Source: Acidimicrobiales bacterium AG-410-I20
GTDB lineage: Bacteria; Actinomycetota; Acidimicrobiia; Acidimicrobiales; MedAcidi-G1
Reading direction: 5' to 3'
Assembly: GCA_003215175.1 (NCBI GenBank)
Contig: QCKS01000006.1
Location: 1-63,259 of the forward strand
DNA length: 63,259 nucleotides
Below, in pieces: positions 1 through 9,315 of the stretch. The notes beneath the pieces were generated by a model, which was given only the letters and a program-made list of their open reading frames with translations, did no database searches and was not told the DNA's origin. The translations under genes were made by a program, and so were the position numbers. Within the stretch, counting starts at the first letter, position 1, and each line of letters begins with the position of its first letter.

Positions 1-365
1 AAACGCCAAGAAATAATAATTGACCCAACAACAAGGCCGAGAAACAGTCCCGCCATTTCTTCAGGATGATTTTCAAGACCGCTTTCTAAAGGGCCAGCAA
101 GAATCACTACCGCAGCTACTGCCCCGATACCTAACGGAACTAATAATTTCCAGTTAACAGACTTTAATCCCTTAGTCCCATCAGAAATTTTTCCGCGAAC
201 AAAAAAACTAACTGCTTTAGCTCCGTCACGTAACGCTTCAATTAACTCCTCGTAAATTCCAAACATCAGAGCCAAAGTTCCACCGGAGACTCCAGGGATG
301 GTGTTTGCAACCCCCATAAGGGCTCCTTGGCTTAAACGAATCAAATATTTACTTTGTTTAATCAT
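1..365 (-). CDS. DUF368 membrane transporter, C-terminus beyond window
   Basis: Incomplete gene read by hand on the minus strand; only about the first 121 residues lie in the window. The N-terminus begins MIKQSKYLIRLSQGALMG and carries the DUF368 signature GVANTIPGVSGGT, followed by hydrophobic helices (LLVPLGIGAVAAVVILAG and AGLFLGLVVGSIII). DUF368 proteins (PopT group) are polytopic membrane proteins implicated in recycling undecaprenyl phosphate across the membrane for cell-wall synthesis. The ATG at 365 overlaps the end of the upstream thioesterase gene by 8 bases, so the two are probably translationally coupled. A later ATG at 317 would remove conserved residues. The family is clear; the substrate is inferred from family knowledge. 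Confidence 0.85.
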   Translation of the reverse strand, partial: MIKQSKYLIRLSQGALMGVANTIPGVSGGTLALMFGIYEELIEALRDGAKAVSFFVRGKISDGTKGLKSVNWKLLVPLGIGAVAAVVILAGPLESGLENHPEEMAGLFLGLVVGSIIISWR

Positions 366-801
366 CAGCAGGGTTCACAAGAAATGGTTTTAGACCATCA
401 AGAACAATATCAGGGCACCTCACCGGACGACCGTCAGTGTTTGTTACCGCAATTGTTGCTTCCTGAGAAGCCAACACTTCATCGCCACGCAGTATTCGTT
501 GTCCCCAACGTGAAGAAGCTCGACGTAACTCTAAAACCTCAGTCTCAACAATTAATGAGTCTCCTCCAATTGCTGAAGACAGAAACTTGGTTTCAATTTT
601 TGCAACAATAAACCGAAACCCAATTTTTTCTAAATCAGGTAAACCAAGATTCGCTTCATCAAGCAATTCGATACGTCCAGTTTCAAAAAGTTGAACGTAA
701 ACCGAATGGTTTAAATGCCCGTAAGGGTCAAGTTCGTAAAAACGTACTTTTACATGATGAAGGTGTGACACACCGTTGACATTAGCCGGATCACAAGTCA
801 A
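358..801 (-). CDS. Acyl-CoA thioesterase, hotdog fold (4HBT type)
   Basis: A 147-residue single-domain hotdog thioesterase predicted to hydrolyse acyl-CoA or related thioesters in the cytoplasm. The N-terminal motif VRFYELDPYGHLNHSVYVQL matches the YbgC/FadM-like pattern in which an Asp just before YGHLNH is catalytic. The rest alternates strand segments typical of 4HBT (FRFIVAKIETKFLSS, LIVETEVLELRRASSRWGQR). It sits 46 bases downstream of sdhB and overlaps the DUF368 gene, so it is probably part of the same minus-strand transcript. Length is normal for the family. Substrate cannot be deduced. Confidence 0.85.
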   Translation of the reverse strand: MTCDPANVNGVSHLHHVKVRFYELDPYGHLNHSVYVQLFETGRIELLDEANLGLPDLEKIGFRFIVAKIETKFLSSAIGGDSLIVETEVLELRRASSRWGQRILRGDEVLASQEATIAVTNTDGRPVRCPDIVLDGLKPFLVNPADD

Positions 802-847
802 TACGGTGAAAGGGGGTTGCAGATTTTATGAATCGAAGATGAGAAAG

Positions 848-1630
848 TTAAGCCTGTCCGCTTAATGCCCGGTTTTTTACTTTTGCTTTCACATAATCCC
901 GATTCATGAACGCAATAAAGTCAAGACTGATTTCTTTAGGGCAAGCTTCGTGGCATTCTCCATGATTTGTGCAAGAACCAAAAAATTCTTCCATTACTTC
1001 AACCATGTTTTCAGTACGGCTCCACCGCTCTGCTTGCCCTTGAGGAAGCAATGCAAGATGACCGATTTTTGCTGAGGTGAAAAGTTGCGCAGCGGAGTTC
1101 GGGCAAGCAGCAACGCACGCTCCACAACCAATGCACGCTGCAGCGTCAAATGCTTTATCCGCGGCATCTTTTGGTACTGGCGTCAAATTTGCATCTGATG
1201 CAGCGCCAGTGTTGACACTGATGTAACCGCCCGCTTCAATAATCCGGTCCAGAGGAGAACGGTCAACGGCAAGATCTCGAATTACGGGGAAGCCTGCAGC
1301 TCGGAAAGGTTCAACAACAATTTCGTCACCGTCTTTAAATTCACGCATATGTAGTTGACAGGTTGCTGTAGCTTTTTGCGGACCGTGTGCTCTTCCATTA
1401 ATCATCACACCACAAGTGCCGCAAATTCCTTCTCGGCAATCTGACTCGAACACGATGGGTTCTCCACCTTGTTCATTAAGCGATTCGTTTAGCAGATCTA
1501 ACATTTCTAAGAAAGAAGCATCAGTAGTTACAGGCTGTTCGTAAGTTTCAAAATGTCCTTTATCGGATGGCCCATCTTGTCGCCAAACTTTAACTGTTAC
1601 GTTTATTGTTTCGCCGTTGTTAGTTGACAT
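848..1630 (-). CDS. sdhB: Succinate dehydrogenase iron-sulfur subunit
   Basis: A 260-residue electron-transfer subunit of complex II, carrying electrons from SdhA flavin to the membrane anchor. A plant-type [2Fe-2S] ferredoxin domain shows C65, C70, C73 and C91 (CREGICGTC... TATC). The C-terminal ferredoxin domain has CIGCGACVAACP (C166, C169, C172, C176) and a second group at C220, C226, C230 (CTNHGECHEACP), as expected for [4Fe-4S] and [3Fe-4S] centres. It follows sdhA by 12 bases in an sdhCAB order. The lack of a separate SdhD and the single-subunit anchor fit the type-B, cytochrome b558-like complexes of Actinomycetota. Confidence 0.96.
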   Translation of the reverse strand: MSTNNGETINVTVKVWRQDGPSDKGHFETYEQPVTTDASFLEMLDLLNESLNEQGGEPIVFESDCREGICGTCGVMINGRAHGPQKATATCQLHMREFKDGDEIVVEPFRAAGFPVIRDLAVDRSPLDRIIEAGGYISVNTGAASDANLTPVPKDAADKAFDAAACIGCGACVAACPNSAAQLFTSAKIGHLALLPQGQAERWSRTENMVEVMEEFFGSCTNHGECHEACPKEISLDFIAFMNRDYVKAKVKNRALSGQA

Positions 1631-1642
1631 GACTGTTCCCGT

Positions 1643-3568
1643 CTACTTGTACGAACGCTGTGAAAGCGCAACATTGTCGAAAGTAAGTTCTTCACGGTGA
1701 CGAGTTTGAGCGTTACCTCTACCGTTCCATTCCCATGCCGCGACATGAGCGAAATTTTCATCGTCTCTTTGTGCTTCACCTTCAGGAGTTTGATATTCCA
1801 CACGGAAATGGCCCCCGCAGGACTCATCGCGAGTCAAAGCGTCACGAGCCATAAGTTCAGCAAGTTCAAAGAAATCGTCTACACGCCCTGCTTTTTCTAA
1901 AGACTGATTCAAAGTATTTGCGCTACCTGGCACACGAACATTTTTCAAGAAATCTTCTCGCAAAGCCGGAATATCTGACAAAGTTTGTTCCAATCCAGCC
2001 TTATTTCTTTCCATACCGATATTGTCCCAGACGATACGCCCTAACTCTCGATGGTAGTAGTCCACTGATTTGGTTCCATTTGTCGCCAACCAACGCTGAG
2101 TATCAGATTCTATTGCAGCGACTGCTTCAGTGAAGACTGGATCTGAAGTTGGTACCACTGGTTCTCCTAATCGGCCTGCTAGCCCATCTCCGATGGTGTA
2201 AGGCAAAACAAAGTATCCGTCAGCAAGACCTTGCATAAGAGCGCTTGCTCCTAATCGATTAGCTCCATGGTCAGAGAAATTGGATTCACCAATGCTGTAT
2301 AAACCGGGAACGGTTGTCATGAGGTGATAGTCAACCCATAGGCCGCCCATGGTGTAGTGAATAGCAGGGTAGATACGCATCGGGGTTTGGTAAGGATTTT
2401 CACCAGTAATCCTTTGGTACATGTCAAAGAGGTTTCCGTATTTAGCAGAAATCGTATCCAAGCCGTCACGTTCAATCGCAGCAGAAAAATCTAAGTAAAC
2501 ACCATTTGCTAACGGCCCTACTCCGCGACCTTCATCTACGACAGTTTTTGCATTTCGTGAAGCCACATCTCGGGGAACAAGGTTTCCGAAGGCAGGGTAT
2601 TTTCTTTCCAAATAATAGTCACGCTCAGATTCTGGGATTTCTGCTGCACTTCGTGATTCACCTTCATTATTTGGAACCCAGATACGGCCATCATTTCGAA
2701 GTGATTCCGACATCAGAGTTAGTTTTGATTGAAAGTCATCACTGGCTGGAATACAGGTGGGGTGTATCTGGGTGTAACAAGGATTGGCAAAGAATGCGCC
2801 TTTGCGGTGCGCACGCCAAGCCGCAGTTACGTTACACATCATGGCATTGGTGGAAAGGAAGTAAACGTTTCCGTAGCCACCGGTTGCCAATACGACAGCA
2901 TGAGCAGAATGAGAAGTGACTTCGCCGCTAAGTAAATCTCGGACAACGATTCCGCACGCCTGACCATCTTTAGTGACGACGTCAAGCAATTCAGATCTTG
3001 TATGTAGTTCTACTGAACCAGCACCTACTTGTCGCATTAAAGCTGAATAAGCACCGATAAGAAGTTGTTGTCCTGTTTGTCCTCGTGCGTAAAAGGTGCG
3101 AGATACTTGGGCGCCACCGAATGAACGGTTATCAAGTAGGCCGCCGTAGTCGCGTGCAAATGGGACACCTTGTGCGGTGGCTTGATCAATAATGTTTGCG
3201 GATACTTCTGCTAATCGGTGGACGTTAGCTTCACGGGAACGGAAATCTCCTCCTTTTACTGTGTCGTAAAAGAGGCGGTGTACAGAGTCTCCGTCGTTTG
3301 TGTAGTTCTTCGCACCGTTTATGCCTCCTTGGGCAGCAATACTGTGCGCTCGCCTTGGGGTGTCATGGTAGGTAAAGGCTTTTACTCGATATCCGAGCTC
3401 TCCTAGTGACGCGGCTGCGGAGGCCCCTGCGAGTCCTGTGCCTACAACAATGATTTCAAATTTGCGTTTGTTGTTTGGGTTAACAAGGTTCATTGAGAAC
3501 TTGTGGTTTTCCCACTTATCTGAAATTGGGCCTTCTGGCACTTTTGAGTCAAGAGTGATTTCGTTCAT
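1643..3568 (-). CDS. sdhA: Succinate dehydrogenase flavoprotein subunit
   Basis: A 641-residue FAD subunit that oxidises succinate to fumarate on the cytoplasmic face of the membrane. The dinucleotide-binding motif [20 protein letters not shown] lies at about residues 41-60. The histidine for covalent FAD is in [15 protein letters not shown] (H75). Active-site segments [18 protein letters not shown] and the C-terminal MGGLWVDYH and [10 protein letters not shown] are present. The gene is 4 bases after sdhC and 12 before sdhB, a tight operon. Length fits the larger Actinomycetota/Bacteroidota-type SdhA. Confidence 0.97.
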   Translation of the reverse strand: MNEITLDSKVPEGPISDKWENHKFSMNLVNPNNKRKFEIIVVGTGLAGASAAASLGELGYRVKAFTYHDTPRRAHSIAAQGGINGAKNYTNDGDSVHRLFYDTVKGGDFRSREANVHRLAEVSANIIDQATAQGVPFARDYGGLLDNRSFGGAQVSRTFYARGQTGQQLLIGAYSALMRQVGAGSVELHTRSELLDVVTKDGQACGIVVRDLLSGEVTSHSAHAVVLATGGYGNVYFLSTNAMMCNVTAAWRAHRKGAFFANPCYTQIHPTCIPASDDFQSKLTLMSESLRNDGRIWVPNNEGESRSAAEIPESERDYYLERKYPAFGNLVPRDVASRNAKTVVDEGRGVGPLANGVYLDFSAAIERDGLDTISAKYGNLFDMYQRITGENPYQTPMRIYPAIHYTMGGLWVDYHLMTTVPGLYSIGESNFSDHGANRLGASALMQGLADGYFVLPYTIGDGLAGRLGEPVVPTSDPVFTEAVAAIESDTQRWLATNGTKSVDYYHRELGRIVWDNIGMERNKAGLEQTLSDIPALREDFLKNVRVPGSANTLNQSLEKAGRVDDFFELAELMARDALTRDESCGGHFRVEYQTPEGEAQRDDENFAHVAAWEWNGRGNAQTRHREELTFDNVALSQRSYK

Positions 3569-3572
3569 TTTG

Positions 3573-4412
3573 TTAGTGCCCCTCTGCTTGTTCGGCTAGG
3601 CATTCCAAGACATTGACATCGCTTGCCGGACATTTTCTATTGTCTTCATTGATTAGGCCGGTTTGAGTGAAGATTGGGAAAGAAAGATTTCCTACCAAAA
3701 TTATGCCAGCGAGGGCAGTGGCTAGTCCGCGCCGTAAGTGATTGTATTTTGGGTTATTAACTCCGAGGCTTTGAAACATAGACCAAGCACCATGGAAAAT
3801 ATGTAGAGCGAGTGCAATGTTGGCAACGATGTAAAGAATAGCAACGGGGATACTTGCAAGTGATTGCGAAACGTTATGGTAGGGATCTCCAGGAACAAAA
3901 TCGTCACCTAACCACCAGCCCCAAGTTAAATCGGCTAAATGATAGAAGAGGAATAAGGCAATTATTGGCCCAGTCCAGCGCATGGTGCGGCTTGCGTAGT
4001 TAGCGGCAATATGGTCTCTTCCGCCCGCGTATTTTTTTGCACCTCCAACTAAAGTTGCGCTGTTACTTGATTGCCCTGAGAAATTTCTTAATGTAATAGC
4101 TGAATGAAGGTGGAGTCCGAACATAAGGATTAGTCCGAGCCTAAGCAACCAAAGAATAAAGCCTTTTGGAACTATTCCTCCTGCCAAAGTTCGTAAAGAT
4201 TCCGCATATTCATGCATACGAGCAGGGCCTTCGTATACGTGCAGATTTCCGACCATATGCGCTACAACAAAGCCAATAAGGCCAATTCCGGTAAGGGCCA
4301 TAACCCATTTTCGACCTACTGCTGTTTGATAAATATTAAGCGGGAAAGGCCATGAACGTTTTTTTGACCTTACCGGGTTCGCCCGGTAACGCTCGTTTGT
4401 GGTCTGCGCCAT
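3573..4412 (-). CDS. sdhC: Succinate dehydrogenase cytochrome b558-type membrane anchor
   Basis: A 279-residue single-subunit membrane anchor for complex II, predicted to have five transmembrane helices and bind heme b and the quinone. Helices are visible around [70 protein letters not shown] and [16 protein letters not shown]. Candidate heme-ligand histidines lie in [21 protein letters not shown] and LALHIFHG. The motif [12 protein letters not shown] is typical of the b558 family. It is the first gene of the operon; the 107 bases upstream contain a short hairpin (AAGTGA/TCACTT) and presumably its promoter. No sdhD is present. Confidence 0.93.
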   Translation of the reverse strand: MAQTTNERYRANPVRSKKRSWPFPLNIYQTAVGRKWVMALTGIGLIGFVVAHMVGNLHVYEGPARMHEYAESLRTLAGGIVPKGFILWLLRLGLILMFGLHLHSAITLRNFSGQSSNSATLVGGAKKYAGGRDHIAANYASRTMRWTGPIIALFLFYHLADLTWGWWLGDDFVPGDPYHNVSQSLASIPVAILYIVANIALALHIFHGAWSMFQSLGVNNPKYNHLRRGLATALAGIILVGNLSFPIFTQTGLINEDNRKCPASDVNVLECLAEQAEGH

Positions 4413-4519
4413 GAGAAGCCTTATTTTCTAGTAGGAACCTACCTGTGACGGTATCGCCGCAGGCTCTTTTTCTCCATCATAAGTGACTTGAATCACTTCT
4501 TCAGGATCAAGTACTTACT

Positions 4520-6586
4520 TTATTCTCTTGAGTACGTGTATCTATTGTCCGCTTGCGTTTTTTCTGATTCAAGTTCAAGAACTAGGTGCACAGTTTTAGC
4601 GTGATCTAAGACGGGGTACTCGATTCGGCCTATGTGTTGTGCTGTATCGGAAGCTATATCTCCTCGCCATTTATCTGTATAGGTTTCATCTTCAATAGTT
4701 AGATGAGAAGTGATCAAAGCATCATTAATAGGTTGACGTCCATCGTGAACCACCGTCACATTTGTTGCTACAACTTTTTCTTTTGAAATTAAATCAAAGA
4801 AAGGATCAGCAATAATAATTGTTTCTGCGCATGCTTGAGCCACTGCATCAAAGGCAGGCTTAGTTGCTCCACTTTGATCAATTATTCCACTTGTAGTTTT
4901 ATAGCGATCATCTATAAATGAATCAAAAGTGAATCCGCCTCCAGGACGGTATTTGCGGCGTCGGAGGATTTCTATCTGAGTTTTTAACAAATGGGCCTGA
5001 TGGGCTCTGGTGGCCGCCGACCAACTTTTGAAATCCGGAAACATTTCTGGTGGGAAAACTTTCAGAAGAAGGTCAACAATGTCCTCATTTTCAGTATTTA
5101 ATTCAGAGAAATCAAATACTGGCCATTGGTCAGAGTTGATGTCTAATTCTTCTGAAACCGAATGACTTCCAAAAGCTGAAACAAATTTTCCAACCCAAGG
5201 CTGTTGATCTAGATAGATTGCAAGATCTGTGGCCTTTCCTTCGTGCCAGCCAAACCATAAATGACTATTAGTTTCTTGCGGTCTTGGCAAACTAGGCAGA
5301 GTACCCGTATTTGCTATGGCAGGACGAGAAGGATCTTGACGGTGTAAAGATCGACGTATCGACTGATCAAGGATAGAACGATTCCATGTGGGCTTCTGTT
5401 GCTCAAACAAACTAGGTGCTGCTTGGTTTACATCAATAGGATCAGGATTATCATGCCCACACCAAACAATTATTGAAGGATGGTGCCCAAAGTTATCAAC
5501 CAGCTCTCTAGCCTGTCGCATAGCTTGATCCCGAACTGAATTGTGGTAGCCACCTTTTAACGGCATATCTTGCCAAATCAGCATCCCCGCCTTATCTGCA
5601 GCAGCATAAAAAGAAGGGTGAGTAACATGACCAGCAATTCTTATAAGGTTCAAATTTGCTTCGATACCTTTTTGAATATTCGCCAAAGCAGATTCATAAG
5701 TTATTTCTGCGAGGTTGCGGTCAAGCGAGTCAATATTTGATCCCCGCAGAAAGATTTTTTCTCCATTTATAAACCACTGATGGTTTTTCATTCGGATAGC
5801 ACGAAATCCAATTTGTTTTTTTCGTACGTCACTAACCTCGCCTGCTTCAGTAGCCAGAGTGAACTCAGCATCAACTAAAGGCTGTGCTCCTAACTCGTGT
5901 GGCCACCAAAGCTGGGGACGGGGAATTCGGACTGTCCATTCAACACGGTTTTCTCCAGCAGCTAAAGGTTGCCGATGTCTATGGTCAATTCCAAGAATCT
6001 TTGTTTTAAAAATTGTTAAACAAGGGTTTGATGTTTCTACAACAGCACGCACAGACAAAGTTGCAACCGTCGGATTAGCATCCACGCACACTGCTCTTAA
6101 ATGCCGGAAAGCAACTGGTCCTGTTGAACGCAAACGAACGGGTTGCCAGATCCCACCAAGATTTAAATCTTTGTTATGAAATCCATTTAGTGAACGTTTA
6201 TCATTTCCGTCAGTATCAACCGGAGAGGTTACTTCTATTGCAAGGAGATGTTCTTTTTGGTTTTTTAATGTTTTTGTTAACTCAAGACTGTGAGGGAAGA
6301 AGTAACCTTCAGTTACTCCAAGGAAAGAACCATCAACCCATACATCTCCTTGAGAGAAAATGCCATCTAGGTCGAGCCAAAGTCGTTGCTCGGATTTAGG
6401 TTTATCTAACTCAAAACGTGTTCTATAAAAGAGCGGGCCGGTGGCGTCTTTAAATTCATCAGTAGCACTCCAATGACCTGGAACAGGAACTTCGGGCCAG
6501 TTAGCGTCATCAAAGTCAATTAAGGGGAAGTCGCGTCGTAAAGTATCGTCGGCGCAATGGGCGCGCCACACACCAGAAAGTTTCAT
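4520..6586 (-). CDS. Glycoside hydrolase family 2-fold protein lacking catalytic carboxylates
   Basis: A 688-residue protein with the GH2 order: jelly-roll sugar-binding domain (about 1-150, with VPVPGHWS, FYRTRFEL, VWVDGSFLG), Ig-like domain (about 155-265, ending RKKQIGFRAI) and TIM barrel (from INGEKIFLRGSN at about 274). The nearest pattern is beta-mannosidase/beta-galactosidase. The acid/base glutamate expected in the WCGNNE-type motif is replaced: the sequence is IIVWCGHDNPDP, with N380 at the Glu position. The nucleophile of the FVSEFG-type motif is also replaced: KFVSAFGSHS has A471. Both codons were checked on the DNA (AAT and GCT). No signal peptide is seen, so it is probably cytoplasmic. 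It may be a carbohydrate-binding pseudoenzyme or use unusual chemistry. Confidence 0.8.
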   Translation of the reverse strand: MKLSGVWRAHCADDTLRRDFPLIDFDDANWPEVPVPGHWSATDEFKDATGPLFYRTRFELDKPKSEQRLWLDLDGIFSQGDVWVDGSFLGVTEGYFFPHSLELTKTLKNQKEHLLAIEVTSPVDTDGNDKRSLNGFHNKDLNLGGIWQPVRLRSTGPVAFRHLRAVCVDANPTVATLSVRAVVETSNPCLTIFKTKILGIDHRHRQPLAAGENRVEWTVRIPRPQLWWPHELGAQPLVDAEFTLATEAGEVSDVRKKQIGFRAIRMKNHQWFINGEKIFLRGSNIDSLDRNLAEITYESALANIQKGIEANLNLIRIAGHVTHPSFYAAADKAGMLIWQDMPLKGGYHNSVRDQAMRQARELVDNFGHHPSIIVWCGHDNPDPIDVNQAAPSLFEQQKPTWNRSILDQSIRRSLHRQDPSRPAIANTGTLPSLPRPQETNSHLWFGWHEGKATDLAIYLDQQPWVGKFVSAFGSHSVSEELDINSDQWPVFDFSELNTENEDIVDLLLKVFPPEMFPDFKSWSAATRAHQAHLLKTQIEILRRRKYRPGGGFTFDSFIDDRYKTTSGIIDQSGATKPAFDAVAQACAETIIIADPFFDLISKEKVVATNVTVVHDGRQPINDALITSHLTIEDETYTDKWRGDIASDTAQHIGRIEYPVLDHAKTVHLVLELESEKTQADNRYTYSRE

Positions 6587-6615
6587 TAGTTAAAACGTTA
6601 CTCGCATAATTTCAA

Positions 6616-7455
6616 CTAGCGAAGAGTCATTACTCCATTATCAAAAACGACTCTTTCGCCTACGCGAGTTTGGAAAAGAATTGAATCTTCGTTTTCCCAA
6701 ATGTGAACTGAAAGTTCTTCGCCAGGAACGACTGGTGATTTGAATCGTCCGCCCATCCCACCAAAACGATCTGTATCTGAGTCACAAACTGCGTGAAGTA
6801 AAGCTCGTCCAGTGAAACCATAGGTGCATAGGCCATGAAGGATCGGTTTTTCGAATCCTGCGGCGGCGGCGAATGTTGGATCCGAATGCAGCGGGTTGCG
6901 ATCTCCGTTCAGTCGGTAAAGAAGAGCCTGGTCTGTTCGAGTGGTGTAAGAAATAATCTTGTCCGCGGATCGTTCTGGAAGTTCCCAAGAGTCTGAAGGG
7001 CCTCGGTCTCCACCCCATCCGCCTTCGCCACCTAAGAAAAGTCCGGATTTTGTTGACCACATTGGGTTTCCATCAAGGTCGGTGACATCATTTTCTAAAT
7101 AAACAAGAGCTGCTTTTCCTTTGTCATAAATGTTTCCCACGCGAGCGGTAGCAATTCCTTTACCCGCTGAAGGAAGAGTTTGATGCAAAGTAATATGTTG
7201 CTCAGCATGAAGAAGGAAAACAGGGTTGAAATCGCCAAATCCAGGAGTTTGCCCACCGCCCATCACCACGACTTGAGTTGGAAAAGACTTTTGTTCAATT
7301 TCATTTGAATTTTCTGTAGTGAAATTCAACTCAAAACCTGTTGGGTCAGTGACACCAGCTCCAACTCCTAGAGAGTAAAGAAGGCTGTCGTCAGAGGTCC
7401 AAGAGAATTCCCTCGGTTCACCTACCGAACCTGCAGCATCTGGATTTATAGGCAC
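6616..7455 (-). CDS. MaoC-like (R)-specific enoyl-CoA hydratase, hydratase-2 type
   Basis: A 279-residue double-hotdog protein related to the hydratase-2 part of peroxisomal MFE-2 and to actinobacterial hydratases acting on long-chain or steroid enoyl-CoA. The active-site signature YRLNGDRNPLHSDPTFA contains the catalytic Asp and His, followed by FEKPILHGLCTYGFTGRAL. The N-terminal half (DSLLYSLGVGAG... FPTQVVVMGGG) forms the degenerate hotdog that shapes the acyl tunnel. Predicted to hydrate trans-2-enoyl-CoA to (3R)-hydroxyacyl-CoA. It is divergent from the WhiB gene across a 237-base AT-rich region that must hold both promoters. The ATG at 7455 has an aAGGAG-like SD (revcomp of ctcctt) just upstream. 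Confidence 0.88.
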   Translation of the reverse strand: MPINPDAAGSVGEPREFSWTSDDSLLYSLGVGAGVTDPTGFELNFTTENSNEIEQKSFPTQVVVMGGGQTPGFGDFNPVFLLHAEQHITLHQTLPSAGKGIATARVGNIYDKGKAALVYLENDVTDLDGNPMWSTKSGLFLGGEGGWGGDRGPSDSWELPERSADKIISYTTRTDQALLYRLNGDRNPLHSDPTFAAAAGFEKPILHGLCTYGFTGRALLHAVCDSDTDRFGGMGGRFKSPVVPGEELSVHIWENEDSILFQTRVGERVVFDNGVMTLR

Positions 7456-7692
7456 AGTAACACACTCCTTAATTTGGATGATCTTACGCTAGGAGAGGAC
7501 TCCTCTAAATGGCGAATCGGGCCAAAAAAACCCAAAAATAAGCGATTTTTTCCCGGTAAATTTGCAATTTATTAAATAACAATGGTGTAATTACATGTAT
7601 AGCTTTTATACAGTACAGTTAGACATTAAGCCAAAATCAAACCGTAGAAATATAACTTCGGTTATCACAAGAAAGAGGGGGGCGGAAAATAA

Positions 7693-7980
7693 ATGGGTAT
7701 TTTCGCTAAACCAGGCTTAGACACTTCTTGGCAAGAGTTCTCAAATTGTCTTGGTGTCGACCCTGACCTTTTCTTTCCAGAGCGTGGGGCAAGCACTCGA
7801 GAAGCAAAAGATGTGTGTCGCGGATGTGTAGTAAGAGAAGACTGTCTGGAATTTGCCTTACAAAACGGTGAAAAATTTGGAATCTGGGGTGGGATGAGTG
7901 AGCGTGAACGCCGCAGAATTCGCCGCCAACGGGCACTTGAGCGTGCAGCCGCAGCAGCTGAGGCAGCTGAATCTGCTTAA
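7693..7980 (+). CDS. WhiB-family iron-sulfur transcriptional regulator
   Basis: A 95-residue WhiB-like protein. Four cysteines expected to bind a [4Fe-4S] cluster are C19, C42, C45 and C51 (CLGVDP... VCRGCVVREDC). They are followed by the family turn GIWGG (about 63-67) and a basic helix SERERRRIRRQRALERA, which contacts DNA. The Ala/Glu-rich tail AAAAAEAAESA is low complexity. A GA-rich ribosome-binding site (gaaagagggg) lies a few bases before the ATG. Wbl proteins act with the housekeeping sigma factor and are restricted to Actinomycetota and their phages, which helps place the organism. The first-cysteine context resembles the WhiB1/WhiB2 groups, but the subgroup is uncertain. Confidence 0.95.
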   Translation: MGIFAKPGLDTSWQEFSNCLGVDPDLFFPERGASTREAKDVCRGCVVREDCLEFALQNGEKFGIWGGMSERERRRIRRQRALERAAAAAEAAESA

Positions 7981-8053
7981 ACAACTGCTTGTTATAAGTA
8001 CTTAATATTCTTCTTGGTACCCACTCTGGGTCAACTACAGGTAGTCTGACATT

Positions 8054-8239
8054 ATGAATATTGTTGGATTTCTTTCAAGTAACGAATTGATCATTGTGGC
8101 TATTGTCGCTGTTGTTCTTTTTGGTGGTAGTCAACTCCCGAAGCTGGCACGCAATCTTGGTAGAGCTCAAAAAGAGTTACGAGAGGGCATGGCCGAAGGT
8201 GCTGCTGAAGCTGAGGCCGAAACCGAAACCGACGCTTGA
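8054..8239 (+). CDS. tatA: Twin-arginine translocase subunit TatA
   Basis: A 61-residue protein with one N-terminal membrane helix (LIIVAIVAVVLFGG), the conserved FG hinge and the amphipathic helix SQLPKLARNLGRAQKELREG, followed by an acidic tail rich in AEAE/TET. TatA oligomers form the export pathway for folded proteins across the cytoplasmic membrane. It is short but complete. It stands alone: no tatC or tatB is in the window. It lies between the WhiB gene and a small unknown gene ended by a strong terminator. Confidence 0.93.
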   Translation: MNIVGFLSSNELIIVAIVAVVLFGGSQLPKLARNLGRAQKELREGMAEGAAEAEAETETDA

Positions 8240-8295
8240 TATAAGAAAAAAGTTACAAACTAGTTTGAAATTCATATTTCTTGAGGAGTTTTGCC

Positions 8296-8580
8296 ATGAC
8301 TGACACCACTGAAGATCTTGAACCACAGCCGCCACAAGGCGATGTAAAAGTCATATATCTTGGTCCGATCGCCCCCCATTGGGAAGTCCAATCAACTTTC
8401 GGTGATCGTGACTTAATTGATTCGTTCCGTGACCGGATTTCAGCTCGATTACTTCTTCTTCCTCCTCATGACCCTCAGTTTCGAAGGAATCGGGAAAGAA
8501 TAAATAGAGACGCTGAACGAGAGAATGTTTTAATTAGTTGGGATCTTGGTTTCGAGGAAACCGACGAAGACTTCGAATAA
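8296..8580 (+). CDS. Conserved-looking small protein of unknown function
   Basis: I do not recognise this family. The ATG at 8296 is chosen over an in-frame TTG at 8281 because TTGAGGAG provides a Shine-Dalgarno element 7 bases before it. The product is 94 residues, soluble and acidic at both ends. The core KVIYLGPIAPHWEVQS has a beta-strand/turn look and is followed by a charged segment (DSFRDRISARLLLLPP, FRRNRERINRDAE) and an acidic tail EETDEDFE. No membrane segment or signal peptide is seen. It lies 56 bases after tatA and directly before a strong terminator, so it probably closes the tatA transcript. Confidence 0.7.
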   Translation: MTDTTEDLEPQPPQGDVKVIYLGPIAPHWEVQSTFGDRDLIDSFRDRISARLLLLPPHDPQFRRNRERINRDAERENVLISWDLGFEETDEDFE

Positions 8581-8601
8581 TTCAACAGTTTTAAATTATT
8601 T

Positions 8602-8645
8602 CAGTGAACCCCTAGTGATGACTAGGGGTTCACTGCTTTTTACAC
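8602..8645 (+). terminator. Rho-independent terminator
   Basis: A perfect 15-base inverted repeat (CAGTGAACCCCTAGT at 8602-8616 and its complement at 8621-8635) with loop GATG is followed by a T-rich stretch (ctttttacac). It ends the WhiB-tatA-unknown gene run. Confidence 0.93.
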
Positions 8646-8758
8646 CGAGTCTGAGAGGGGAAACATTCTCGATGGCAGATCATGCTGCTTTGGATTAGAA
8701 ATGAGATACCCGAAGTGACCCCATTTCAAAAGACTGTTAATTACTCGTTCTAACATGT

Positions 8759-9013
8759 TTAAGCTGCGGTAACTGAAAGTGGCTGGCTTGATACTCGCCT
8801 ATCTTTCAGAATTCGGCGACGTTGACGTTCGGAACATCCACCCCATACTCCATGGTCAATACGGTTATAGAGTGCGTATTCAAGACAAGGTTCGGTTACT
8901 GGGCAGTTGCTGCAAATTTCCTTGGCGACAATAACTCCCATCCCATCACTCGGGAAGAAAGTATCTGCCGGCGAATTTGCGCAATAGCTTTGTTTCATCC
9001 ATGTGGTGTCCAT
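8759..9013 (-). CDS. Second WhiB-family regulator
   Basis: An 84-residue WhiB-like protein on the opposite strand. Cluster cysteines are C11, C34, C37 and C43 (EICSNCPVTEPC). The GVWGG turn is at 55-59, then the basic DNA-contact segment SERQRRRILKDRR. The ATG at 9013 has a GGAAAG ribosome-binding site about 8 bases upstream. It differs clearly from the first WhiB in the N-terminus and tail, so the two are distinct paralogues rather than a recent duplicate. It is divergent from pstS across a 302-base gap. Confidence 0.95.
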   Translation of the reverse strand: MDTTWMKQSYCANSPADTFFPSDGMGVIVAKEICSNCPVTEPCLEYALYNRIDHGVWGGCSERQRRRILKDRRVSSQPLSVTAA

Positions 9014-9201
9014 ATAGTTTTCTTTCCTTTAAATCTTTCCGGTTTGATTTTTGCTTTGTTTATTAAGCCATATCGGACCGAAAATTGGTGTAAAGAAAAC
9101 CGAAAATCTATATAAAAAGACCAAAAAATCATGAATTTTTGTATGAAATATTTCTTATAAAAAATTCAATCTAAAAGAGTTAAACCAAATTTTTATCAAC
9201 T

Positions 9202-9223
9202 GTTTACCTTAAGTTCTCCAAAT
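9202..9223 (+). promoter_or_regulatory. PHO-box-like direct repeat upstream of pstS
   Basis: Two adjacent 11-base units, GTTTACCTTAA (9202-9212) and GTTCTCCAAAT (9213-9223), match the GTTCACC-type direct-repeat architecture of actinobacterial PhoP/RegX3 sites. The same 12-mer TCAACTGTTTAC occurs at the start of the pstC site (10463-10474). It lies about 95 bases before the pstS start in the 302-base gap 9014-9315. The rest of that gap is AT-rich with no other feature I can support. Confidence 0.6.
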
Positions 9224-9315
9224 GATCGGCTTCTGTTTAGCCGTCTTTTTTATGGTTGTGCTGAGAAGATTTGGCGGATAGGCCGTCAATCTTAAAATCT
9301 AGAAAAGGAAACGTT

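Noticed and set aside
2506-2919. Plus-strand open frames antisense to sdhA
   Set aside because: No recognisable domain, entirely inside a conserved gene.
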